In this document: one piece after another, positions 8,998-17,403 of the stretch | Numbering within the stretch: the stretch's first letter is position 1 | How the letters are laid out: the number at the start of each line of letters is the position of its first letter | Assembly: GCF_024199985.1 (NCBI RefSeq) | Contig: NZ_JANARS010000001.1 | Span: 248,001 to 312,000, forward strand | Length of the DNA: 64,000 bases | Reading direction: 5' to 3' | From: Nocardioides pinisoli | GTDB lineage: Bacteria; Actinomycetota; Actinomycetes; Propionibacteriales; Nocardioidaceae | Position numbers and translations under genes: made by a program | The notes under the pieces: model-generated | What the model saw: only the letters and a program-made list of their open reading frames with translations | Databases searched by the model: none | Told to the model about the DNA's origin: nothing

Positions 8998-9819
8998 ATG
9001 GACACCACCAGCCACGACCGCTTCATCGGCCAGACGCTCTACTCCAGCGACAACGAGAAGGTCGGCAAGATCGGCCAGGTCTTCCTCGACGACGAGACCG
9101 ACCGGCCCGAGTTCCTCACCGTGAACACCGGTCTGTTCGGCATGAACGAGTCGTTCGTCCCGGCCGCCGACGCCGACGTCAACGGTGACGGCGTACGCGT
9201 CCCCTTCACCAAGGACCAGATCAAGGACGCGCCCAACGTCGACGTCGCCAGCGGACACCTCGACCAGTCCGAGGAGCAGCGGCTCTACAGCCACTACGGC
9301 ATGAGCTACTCCGAGCGCGCCAGCGACTCCGGCCTCCCCGAGGGCGGGACCGGCCTCGCCGCCGGGACCACCGGCACGACCGGCACGACCGACACCTTCA
9401 CCGGTGAGGGCCACGACACCTCCGGTCCGAACACCGACGAGGCCATGACCCGCTCGGAGGAGCGGCTCGACGTCGGGACGACGTCGCAGGAGGCCGGCCG
9501 CGCCCGGCTCCGGAAGTACGTCACCACCGAGCAGGAGACCGTCACCGTCCCGGTGAAGAAGGAGCGGGCGGTCCTCGAGACCGAGCCGGTGACCGGCGGG
9601 AACCGCGACGAGGCGCTCTCGGGGCCCTCCATCTCCGAGGAGGAGCACGAGGTCGTCCTGAACGAGGAGCGTCCCGTCGTCGGCAAGACCACGGAGCCCG
9701 TCGAGCGCGTACGCCTCGGCACCGAGACGGTCACCGACGAGGAGACCGTCACCGAGGAGGTCCGCAAGGAGCACATCGAGGCCGAGGGCGACGTCGACGA
9801 TCGTCGCGGCACGCGATGA
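8998..9819 (+). CDS. PRC-barrel plus DUF2382 (YsnF/AvaK) stress protein
   Basis: A 273-residue soluble protein. Residues 8-80 form a PRC-barrel (GQTLYSSDNEKVGKIGQVF). Residues 110-160 are a Gly/Thr-rich linker. Residues 165-262 are a DUF2382 domain rich in Glu, Thr and Val (RLRKYVTTEQETVTVPVKKE). This architecture is common in actinobacteria and cyanobacteria and is annotated as a general stress protein; the biochemical role is unknown. The ATG at 8998 follows AAGGAGAAC. Its stop overlaps the next start by 4 bp (ATGA), indicating translational coupling. Confidence 0.92.
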   Translation: MDTTSHDRFIGQTLYSSDNEKVGKIGQVFLDDETDRPEFLTVNTGLFGMNESFVPAADADVNGDGVRVPFTKDQIKDAPNVDVASGHLDQSEEQRLYSHYGMSYSERASDSGLPEGGTGLAAGTTGTTGTTDTFTGEGHDTSGPNTDEAMTRSEERLDVGTTSQEAGRARLRKYVTTEQETVTVPVKKERAVLETEPVTGGNRDEALSGPSISEEEHEVVLNEERPVVGKTTEPVERVRLGTETVTDEETVTEEVRKEHIEAEGDVDDRRGTR

Positions 9820-10484
9820 GCACCAGCGCTGACCAGCCGCGTCACGACGTCCACGGTCGCCATGTCGACGGCGACGTGGTCCGCGACAGCGACCACGACG
9901 GCGTACCCGACCGGACCCCCGACCGGAAGACGGTCGTGGCGCGCGAGAAGGAGGAGCACGGTGGCATCAAGTGGGGCTCGGCCTTCTTCGGCTGGCTCAC
10001 CGCCGCCGGCACCGCCATCCTCGTCACCGCCCTGCTGAGCGCGATCGGCACGGCCGTGGGCCTCGGAGCCCTCTCCGGACCGCAGCAGGCCGAGAGCGAG
10101 GCGACGCAGAATGCCGAGACGGTCGGCCTGATCGGCGCGATCGCGCTGCTGGTCGTCCTGTTCGTCGCCTACTACGCGGGCGGCTACGTGGCCGGCCGGA
10201 TGGCCCGCTTCGACGGTGCCAAGCAGGGCATCGCCGTGTGGCTGTGGGCCCTGGTCATCGCCGTCGTCGTGGCGGTGGTCGTGGCGGTCGCGGGCAGCGA
10301 GTACAACGTGCTGTCGCAGCTCAACAGCCTGCCGCGGGTGCCGATCAGCGAGGGCGACCTGGCGACCGGCGGCATCATCACCGCCGTGGCCGCGATCGTC
10401 GCGAGCCTGGGCGGTGCGATCCTCGGCGGCCTCGCCGGGATGCGGTTCCACCGCAAGGTCGACCGCACGGGGCTCGGAGCCTGA
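9816..10484 (+). CDS. Small integral membrane protein, stress cluster
   Basis: A 222-residue protein with a hydrophilic, His/Asp-rich N-terminus of about 50 residues and four predicted transmembrane helices (about 55-85, 105-130, 140-165, 185-210). Gly-rich helix contacts (YYAGGYVAGRMARFDGAKQG) recall TIGR04086/YrzE-like small membrane proteins. No catalytic motif is seen. It overlaps the PRC-barrel gene by ATGA and is followed by a strong terminator, so the two form a unit, possibly with the TM-helix gene at 8082. Confidence 0.75.
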   Translation: MSTSADQPRHDVHGRHVDGDVVRDSDHDGVPDRTPDRKTVVAREKEEHGGIKWGSAFFGWLTAAGTAILVTALLSAIGTAVGLGALSGPQQAESEATQNAETVGLIGAIALLVVLFVAYYAGGYVAGRMARFDGAKQGIAVWLWALVIAVVVAVVVAVAGSEYNVLSQLNSLPRVPISEGDLATGGIITAVAAIVASLGGAILGGLAGMRFHRKVDRTGLGA

Positions 10485-10498
10485 CCCGTCCCACACAG

Positions 10499-10534
10499 CC
10501 GCCCGTCCCTCCCCCCGGAGGGGCGGGCGGTTGT
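10499..10534 (+). terminator. Rho-independent terminator after the stress cluster
   Basis: Fourteen-bp arms at 10499-10512 and 10517-10530 (CCGCCCGTCCCTCC against GGAGGGGCGGGCGG, one mismatch) with a CCCC loop, followed by TTGT. It sits 14 nt after the stop at 10484. Confidence 0.8.
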
Positions 10535-10583
10535 CCTCGTCGCGGCCCCTGCGTGGACGACGAGCACACCAGCGACCGTCACC

Positions 10584-12773
10584 ATGCCGAGCACGACCAT
10601 GAAGTCGAGCCCGCGGCCCATCCGATGTGGTGCGCGGCTCCGAACACGCGGCGTGGACAGCTTTCTTCGGCGCATCCTCGACGAGGTCCAGCAGGCGCCC
10701 TTCGTGGTGGACGTGCTGCGCAGCGGCGACCGGCTCGCTGCTGCCGCGAGCCGTGAGGCCTCGCCGCGCGCGGTGGACGTGCTCGCCGCGGTGGTCCGTG
10801 AGCGCGACGAGCTGACCGCGGTCGCCGCGGTGCACGCACTCGCCCGGGTGTCCGACGACGGTGCCGACGCCGTCCTGTCCGAGCTCCTGTCGCACCCCCG
10901 GCCGTTCGTGCGCGAGCACGCGAGCTGGGCGCTGGGGGCCAGGCTCCCGCGCCTCGACGCGATCGACCGGCTGGTCGGGGTCGTCGTGGGCGGTGGGTTC
11001 TCCGGCATGCTCGCCCAGCGCACGCTCGCACGGTGGGCCGTCTCCGCGCCGGGCCAGGTCGCGGGCGCCGTCGAAGCCACGCTCGTCGAGACGGCCGGTC
11101 CGGAGGTGCGTAGCCGGTTGGTCGAGACCCTCGGTCTCGTGCCCGGTCCGATCGCCGGTCGCGCGCTGCTCCGGCTCGCCGTCGACAGCGTCGAGCCCTC
11201 GGTGGTGCGGCAGACCGCCGTCGCCGCCCTCGGTGACCGCCCGGCCGATCCCGACGCGGTCGCGGCGGTGCGCCGCCTCAGCACCGCTGACGGCGACCTG
11301 GGCACCGTCGCGCGACTGGCCGCGATCGACCTCGGCATCGACCCGATCGGCCTCGGCGCGACCGGTGCGGCCGGGTCCGGCCTGACCGTGGCGCAGCTCT
11401 TCCTGCACGCCGACATCGACCGTGACCTGAGCAGGGCCGGCGCCGGCGACAACGGGGGTGTCGCCACGCTGCTGGTGCGACTGGGCGATGCGCTGGCGAA
11501 CGAGCCGGGTGTGGGTCGGGTGCTGACGATGTCCCGCGGCAGCGTCGACGCTGCCCTCGGTGCGCTGGGCGCGGACGAGGGGCACCTCCTGACCCCGATC
11601 CCCCTGCCGACCGGAGCCGCCGGTGCCGCACAGGCGTGGCCGTCGCGGGTCGCGGCCCGACGAGGGATCCGGCGGGTGCTGCGGACGTACGGTGCCGACG
11701 TGCTGCACCTGCGCATGGCGGAGGTGGGCAGCCTGGCCGCGGCAGAGGTGGCCCGCGAGCTGGAGATCCCGGTGGTGTTCACCCTCGCGCCCGACCCCCA
11801 CGCCGTCATCCACGCCCTCGACATGACCGGCGGCCTGCACCGCGGCAACTTCGGTGCCGAGGACGAACGGGAGCACTACTGGTTCCGTGCCCGGCTGGTG
11901 CAGCGCCTGGCCGCGGACTCGGCCCACGTCGTCCTCTTCCCCCGGCCCGAGCTGCAGCACGACATGCGCGAGCTGCTCGGCCTCGACGTCGCCGGCGAGC
12001 CCAGCCGCTACACCGTGGTGCCGGAGGGTGTCGACCTCGAGGTGAGCGCGGCTGCCGCCGCGGAGCTGGAGCGCCCGGGACCGCCCACCCCGGCGCTGGC
12101 CGAGCTCGACGACCTCGTCGCCGCGCTCCCCGAGCACCGCAGGGGCCTGCCGCTGGTGGTCAGTGTGGGACGCCTGCACCGCGTCAAGGGGATGGCGACG
12201 CTCGTCGAGGCGTGGGCCGGCGACGCGGAGCTGGTGGAGCGGTCCAACCTGCTGATCGTCGGAGGGGACCTGGCCGACCCCTCGGCGGACGAGCGCGAGC
12301 AGCTGGACCTGATCGACGGCGTGCTGCGGCGGTCCCCCGCGGCCGCCTCGGGCCTGATGATGCCCGGCCACCGCCCCAACGACGTCGTGGCTCTCTGGCT
12401 GGCTGCCGCCCAGGCGGGCCGGGCGGGCGGCATCGGCCCGGGCGGGGTGTACGTGTGCAGCAGCCTCAAGGAGGAGTTCGGCCTGGCGCTGGTCGAGGCC
12501 CTGGCCTCCGGGCTGGTGGTGGTGGGGCCGGCAGCGGGTGGGCCGGCCACCTACATCGACCACGGCCAGACCGGCGTGCTGGTCGACACCCGCCGGCCCG
12601 AGGAGGTGGCCCGCGCGATGCGCGAGGCGTTCGACCTCGCCGACGCGCCCGACCAGGCCGCACGGGTGGACCGGGCCCGGCGACGGGTCAGCGCCGACTT
12701 CACCGTGCAGGCCATGGCCGACCGGTTGACCGACATCTACGCCGGCGCCGCTCGTGCGGTGGGCCCCGCGTGA
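10584..12773 (+). CDS. HEAT-repeat/GT4 glycosyltransferase fusion
   Basis: A 729-residue cytoplasmic protein. Residues about 25-270 are Ala/Leu-rich helical pairs typical of HEAT repeats (for example LTAVAAVHALARVSDDGADAV, FVREHASWALGARLP). Residues about 310-725 are a GT-B glycosyltransferase of family GT4, with VVSVGRLHRVKG in the C-terminal Rossmann half and the donor-binding motif EEFGLALVEALASG near 630. It likely transfers a sugar from a nucleotide-sugar donor, with the HEAT part serving as a partner or acceptor scaffold (inference). The start is uncertain: ATG 10584 or GTG 10653 (VDSFLRR), neither with a good ribosome site or -10 box. A second glycosyltransferase follows 13 bp later. 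Confidence 0.85.
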   Translation: MPSTTMKSSPRPIRCGARLRTRGVDSFLRRILDEVQQAPFVVDVLRSGDRLAAAASREASPRAVDVLAAVVRERDELTAVAAVHALARVSDDGADAVLSELLSHPRPFVREHASWALGARLPRLDAIDRLVGVVVGGGFSGMLAQRTLARWAVSAPGQVAGAVEATLVETAGPEVRSRLVETLGLVPGPIAGRALLRLAVDSVEPSVVRQTAVAALGDRPADPDAVAAVRRLSTADGDLGTVARLAAIDLGIDPIGLGATGAAGSGLTVAQLFLHADIDRDLSRAGAGDNGGVATLLVRLGDALANEPGVGRVLTMSRGSVDAALGALGADEGHLLTPIPLPTGAAGAAQAWPSRVAARRGIRRVLRTYGADVLHLRMAEVGSLAAAEVARELEIPVVFTLAPDPHAVIHALDMTGGLHRGNFGAEDEREHYWFRARLVQRLAADSAHVVLFPRPELQHDMRELLGLDVAGEPSRYTVVPEGVDLEVSAAAAAELERPGPPTPALAELDDLVAALPEHRRGLPLVVSVGRLHRVKGMATLVEAWAGDAELVERSNLLIVGGDLADPSADEREQLDLIDGVLRRSPAAASGLMMPGHRPNDVVALWLAAAQAGRAGGIGPGGVYVCSSLKEEFGLALVEALASGLVVVGPAAGGPATYIDHGQTGVLVDTRRPEEVARAMREAFDLADAPDQAARVDRARRRVSADFTVQAMADRLTDIYAGAARAVGPA

Positions 12774-12786
12774 CACGGTTGCGCCC

Positions 12787-14073
12787 ATGACCCTGCTGGT
12801 GATCAGCCCTGACTACGCCTCGCACCTGCTCCCGCTGGCGACGCTCGCGGCCCCGTGGCGCGAGGCCGGCGAGTCGGTGGTGGTGGCGACCGGGCCGGCG
12901 ACCGAAGGCATCGTCGCGGGGTTCGGCTTCCAGCGGGTCGACCTGGTGCTGGGTCGCGGCTCCAACCCGGGCGTCATCCGGGCCGAGCAGCAGCCGCCCG
13001 GCGAGGACGCCGCGCTGCGCGGCTTCTTCGACGCGACCCGGCACGGCATGGTGGCGACGCTTCGCTACCAGGCCGAGGCACGACGTACCGACCTGCTGTG
13101 GGACCCGGTGGGTCGGGCCCGGGCCGTCCTGGACGTCGTCGACCGGGTGCAGCCCGACCAGGTGATCGTCGACCACCTGGCCTTCAGCGCCCGGCTGGCG
13201 CTCACCGTCGCGGGAGTCCCGCACGCCGACGTCGTCCTCGGGCACCCGTCCGCGCTGCCGGTGGGTGCTGAGGTCTACGGCTACCCGCCCGCCTGGCCGG
13301 CCGCCTTCGCCGCCTCCGAGTCCGACCTCGACGACCTGCACCGGCTGTGCCGCGACGTGCGCGACGCCTTCACCGCGGAGTGGAACGCCGCACTGCGCGC
13401 GCTGGCGCCCGGTGCCACGCCGTCGGAGGACGCGTTCGCCGAGCACGGTGACCTGCTGATGCTGAACTACCCACAGGCCCTGCACGACCCGACACGTACG
13501 GCGCTGCTGCCGCCGCACGCCTTCCTCGGCTCGGCGGTGCGCGACGAGCCGGCCGACGACGACGTACGGGACTGGCTCGCGGCCGACGACCGGCCGGTGG
13601 TCTACGTCAGCTTCGGCAGCTTCCTGTCCGCACGCGGGGACGTCCTGGCGAGGGTGCTGGACGCGCTCCGTCCCCTCGGGCTCCGGGTGGCGGTGGCGAC
13701 CGGGTCCGCCACCGGCCTGCCGGACGTCCCGCCGGACTGGCTCGTGCGGTCCTTCCTGCCGCAGGTGGCCCTGCTGGAGCAGGCCGCGGTGATGGTCACC
13801 CACGGAGGCAACAACAGCGTGACGGAGGCGCTCACGGCCGGGGTGCCGATGGTGGTGCTGCCGTTCTCCACCGACCAGTTCGCCGGCGCGGCCGCGATCG
13901 AGGCGGCGCAGCTGGGGGTGGCACTTGACCCCAACGCGGCGACGTCCGCCGACCTGTGTGCCGCCGTCCGTGCGGTCCTCGACGGGCCCGCCCCGCAGCT
14001 GGCCCGCACGATCGGCGAGGACCTGCGCCGGTCACCGGGCCGCGACGTGGCCCGCGCGGCCCTGCTGGCCTGA
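12787..14073 (+). CDS. GT1 (UGT/MGT-like) glycosyltransferase
   Basis: A 428-residue GT-B enzyme resembling macrolide and flavonoid glycosyltransferases. The N-terminal acceptor half contains DQVIVDHLAFSARLA. The C-terminal donor half shows VYVSFGSFLS, then FLPQVALLEQAAVMVTHGGN near 325-342 and the NSVTEALTAGVPMVVLP segment that binds the nucleotide sugar. It probably modifies a small-molecule or lipid acceptor. A CACGGT box 7 nt before ATG 12787 suggests a leaderless transcript of its own. It ends at a bidirectional terminator facing the metalloprotease. Confidence 0.9.
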   Translation: MTLLVISPDYASHLLPLATLAAPWREAGESVVVATGPATEGIVAGFGFQRVDLVLGRGSNPGVIRAEQQPPGEDAALRGFFDATRHGMVATLRYQAEARRTDLLWDPVGRARAVLDVVDRVQPDQVIVDHLAFSARLALTVAGVPHADVVLGHPSALPVGAEVYGYPPAWPAAFAASESDLDDLHRLCRDVRDAFTAEWNAALRALAPGATPSEDAFAEHGDLLMLNYPQALHDPTRTALLPPHAFLGSAVRDEPADDDVRDWLAADDRPVVYVSFGSFLSARGDVLARVLDALRPLGLRVAVATGSATGLPDVPPDWLVRSFLPQVALLEQAAVMVTHGGNNSVTEALTAGVPMVVLPFSTDQFAGAAAIEAAQLGVALDPNAATSADLCAAVRAVLDGPAPQLARTIGEDLRRSPGRDVARAALLA

Positions 14074-14103
14074 CCCCCGCACGGGACGAGGTCCTACGGC
14101 GAA

Positions 14104-14133
14104 GGGGCCGCCGGTGTCTCCACCGACGGCCCC
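14104..14133. terminator. Bidirectional terminator between convergent genes
   Basis: Thirteen-bp arms at 14104-14116 and 14121-14133 (GGGGCCGCCGGTG against CACCGACGGCCCC, one mismatch) with a 4-nt loop. It lies between the GT1 stop and the metalloprotease stop, so it can serve both. Confidence 0.75.
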
Positions 14134-14153
14134 TCGCTCAAGCTGTCCTCCGG

Positions 14154-17100
14154 TCAGCGGACGCGGTCGCGGTCGACGACCGCGAACTTGATCCTCTTGG
14201 TGTTGGCCTCGACCGCCTCGTCGCCGCGGTAGCGGACGACGACCCTGACCTTGCCGGTCCGGGCGTAGCGAGGCAGCAGGACACTGGTCCGGCCACGAAC
14301 GCTGAGCGTCTTCGTCCAGGACTTCGACCGTCCGGCGCCCCTGACCTTGACCCTGACCTTGCCGGACGGGACGACGCCCTTGGCCCGCACGGTCACCCGG
14401 AGCTTCACGCGGGTGTTGACCTCGACCGGCTTCACCATCTTGGTGGAGATCCGCGACGCGACCGCCTCAGCCGGCGGCGTGGTCGGAGCCGTGGTCGGGG
14501 ACGTGGTCGGGGACGTGGTCGGGGACGTGGTGGGCGTCGGGGTCGGCGACGTGGTGCCACCGTCGTCCGGCACGTTGTCGGACAGGATCGTGATGTCAGC
14601 GTCGTTGACGTCGAAGAAGTAGTTCTCCACCGCCTCGACCTTGATGCGCGCCGTCGTCGACGGCACGTCGGGCCAGGTGACCTGGGCGTTGCCGTCGTTG
14701 GGCGTGCTCTCCGCGAGCACCGTCGGGAACGTCTGGCCGCCGTCGAGCGACAGGCTGATCTTCACGTTGGGCGACAGCGCCGTCGTGTTGGCGGTCCAGT
14801 AGACCGTCTCCGTGCGCCCGCCGACAGCCGCTGCGGTGGTCGCGGCCTTGGACGTCACCCGGAACGGACCGCTGGCCTTGTCGAGCAGCAGCTTGACGTC
14901 GCCGTAGGCGTAGCCGCCGCCCTCGGGGGCGAGGTCACGCGCCGTGAACCGGAAGTTGAGCGACGGCTCGGTGTTGCCCGCCCATCCGACCGTCGGCTGC
15001 GCGGGGGAGCCGACGTAGTCGGCGGTCGGCAGCCACTCCGAGAAGCACTCGATGGTCGGGACCGGCACGTTGGTCGCGCCACCGCTCGGCGGCTTGGGCG
15101 GCATGGCCGGGCAGGTCCCCGTGTTGGCGTTGGTGTTGTTGGCGAGGACCTGCGCCATGTCCGGGAACACCCGCGTCGGGCTCGACGTGGCGAGGTTCTC
15201 GCCGGGCGACTCGATCTGAAGCGCTCCGGCCGGGGTCACCGGGGCGTACTGTCCGAAGATCCGGAAGAGCGGGCCGTCGATCTTGCCCACGGGCGTGGGC
15301 ACGGTCTCGGTCGTGCGTTGCGCGCCGAGAGCGGTGCCGGCAGCACCGCCGCGGTCGTTCTGCTCCCAGATGTGGACGAGCGGGTCGCCGTCGGGGTCGG
15401 ACGCCTGGCCGGTCAGGGCGAACGGCGTCCGGATCGGGATCGTCTTGGTCTCCGGGGCCGTCACGACCGGGGCGTGGTTGCCGCTGGGGGCGACGGTGTA
15501 GCCGCCGTTGCGCTGCGGGCCGCCGTGGGCGGTCTCGCCCACGAAGCCGGTGACGTCGCCCGAGGCGGGCGTGAAGCTGAGTGCGGCGACGTCGGTGCCG
15601 GCGTAGGGCGCGCCGTTGAAGCGCACCTCGAACCCGGTGTCGTCCAGCGCCGGGACGGTGCCTGTCGCGGGCGGTGTCGCAGGCACCCTCAGGTCGCCGA
15701 ACCCGCGCACCTCGACGCTGCCGACGCCGGTCACGGCCTCGATCGCCGCGTCGATGCCGACCAGGTCGTAGGTGGTGCCACGCACGATCGGCGCGGTCTG
15801 CTCGCCCTCGAAGGTGAGCGTGAACGACTCGCCGTCGGTGTCGAAGCCGCGCAGCGAGACCGTCTGGACGTCGTTGATCGGCGCCCGCGAGGCCAGCATC
15901 GTGTTGGTGATGTCGGTGATGCTGCGCTGGGAGAAGTAGGGGTCGCTGTGCGGCTGCAGGTTGTCCTGCTGGCAGATGCCGGCGTAGGCCATGATCGAGC
16001 TGCCCGAGCCCGGCTCGTAGGGCGAGCCGCCGCGGTTGCCCGAGCAGTTGAACTCGGTGCCGTTGAAGGTGTGCGGTCCGCCGAACTGGTGGCCGATCTC
16101 GTGGGCCACGTAGTCGACGGCGAAGTAGTCGCCCTCGGGCGTGGGCAGGCCGGTGCAGCCGCGGGCCTTGCCGTCGCCGCCGATCACGCCGAGGCCGGCG
16201 ACGCCGCCGCCGTTGACGCCGAGCGCGATGTGGCCCACGTCGTAGGCGGACGCGCCGACGAGCTGGCCGAGCACGACACGGTTGCGGTTGAGCAGCGCGC
16301 CGGTGCAGCCGTTGGCGAGCGTGGCGGGCGGGAAGCACGGTGCCGAGCCGCAGGGTCCGTTGGCCTCGGTGGCCTTGGCGGCGGTGTCGAGGTTGAGCTT
16401 GTCGGTGTCGTTGATCAGGACCATGCGCACGGCGAGGTCGTCGTTGTAGAGCTGGTTCACCCGGTTCATCAGGGTGACCTTCTCGGCCAGCACGTTCTCG
16501 GTGCCGAAGTAGGTGGCGTAGGACGGGTCGGTCACCAGCGCGAGCCGGTAGGTCCGCAGCGAGACCTCCGTCCCTGGGGCCTCGCCCGCGGTCGTCCCGA
16601 TCTTCTTCACGGTCTCCTCGTCGAGCTCGGGCTCGACCAGGCCGCGGTCGCTGCGCGGGAGGTCGCCGTGGCGGTAGGAGAGGTAGAGGCTGTCGTCACC
16701 GTTCCAGGCCGGGTCGACGTACCACGCGGCGCGGTCGCCGGCGCCGCGCACGGCGGCGTGGAAGCCCATCGGCGTGAGGTCGAGGCGGATGGTGGCGGTG
16801 GGGTCGGCCACCGCGCGGCCGGCGTACGTCGTCAGCTCGGGGTGGCGGGCGGCCAGTCCGTCCTCCATCACGGCGACCTGCTGGACGCGGAAGTCGACCA
16901 GCTCACCGTTGGGGGCGGGCACGCTGACGACGATGCCGTCGTCGTCGGTGCGTGCGGCATCCTCGGCCGGGGCGCGGTCGAGGGCCGCGCGGATGCCAGC
17001 GCGGTCGAGCGTGAAGGCCGCGTAGCGCCTCGGCTCCACGCGCCGCTCGATGGCACCCCGGTCACCCGCGGGCCGCTAGTCGGTCGCGGTCCAGTAGCCG

Positions 17101-17204
17101 TCGCCCGGTGGGGCGGCCGATCCGGACAGGGTCAGGGCCTGCAGTCCCGCGAGGGAGAGCACGACGGCGACGAGCAGGGCCAGGTGACGCAGCGGACGGG
17201 ACAT
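14154..17204 (-). pseudogene. Secreted reprolysin-like zinc metalloprotease interrupted by in-frame TAG
   Basis: ATG 17204 has a GAGGG site 6 nt upstream and encodes a good signal peptide (MSRPLRHLALLVAVVLSLAG). In the same frame codon 43 is TAG (17078-17076). The frame then continues unbroken from 17075 to the stop at 14154. The body is a secreted protease: propeptide-like region, catalytic HEIGHQFGGPH near codon 363, and a downstream Met-turn-like IMAYAGIC, matching the reprolysin/M12B-like clan. Ig-like modules, a Pro/Thr/Ser linker (coded at about 14486-14560) and a basic C-terminal module follow. A GTG at 17039 would allow translation of the body but without an export signal and with a poor ribosome site. 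It may be a recent pseudogene, a read-through gene or a sequencing error. Confidence 0.85.
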
Positions 17205-17317
17205 GCAGAACCCTCGATCTCACGGCAGGACGGGGCTTGAGACTAGGGGCGTTCGACGGCGGCGGGCAGTACCCGAAGGGGGGTGCGGCCCACCCTCCCC
17301 GAGCCTTGTCACCCAGT

Positions 17318-17341
17318 GGCGTACTCCACCGGGAGTACGCC
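17318..17341. promoter_or_regulatory. Perfect palindrome upstream of the MMPL gene, probable response-regulator operator
   Basis: GGCGTACTCC-ACCG-GGAGTACGCC is a perfect 10-bp inverted repeat. It lies 63 bp before the MMPL start and 114 bp before the metalloprotease start on the other strand. A LuxR-type response regulator is encoded two genes downstream, and dimeric regulators of that family bind such sites. The pairing is inference. Confidence 0.6.
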
Positions 17342-17403
17342 CCGGCGCGACTGACTCCTCCCGGCGGACGCGGACCACCGGCGCTCGACGGGAGCGTGGG
17401 GCC

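Noticed and set aside
9306..12788. Open frame of 1160 codons on the minus strand
   Set aside because: It is the complement of the PRC-barrel, membrane-protein and HEAT/GT4 genes. Its translation is Arg/Gly/His-rich with no motifs, the usual shadow in very GC-rich DNA.
13956..17240. Open frame of 1094 codons on the plus strand
   Set aside because: Antisense to the metalloprotease, whose HExxH motif, signal peptide and modular layout are unambiguous.
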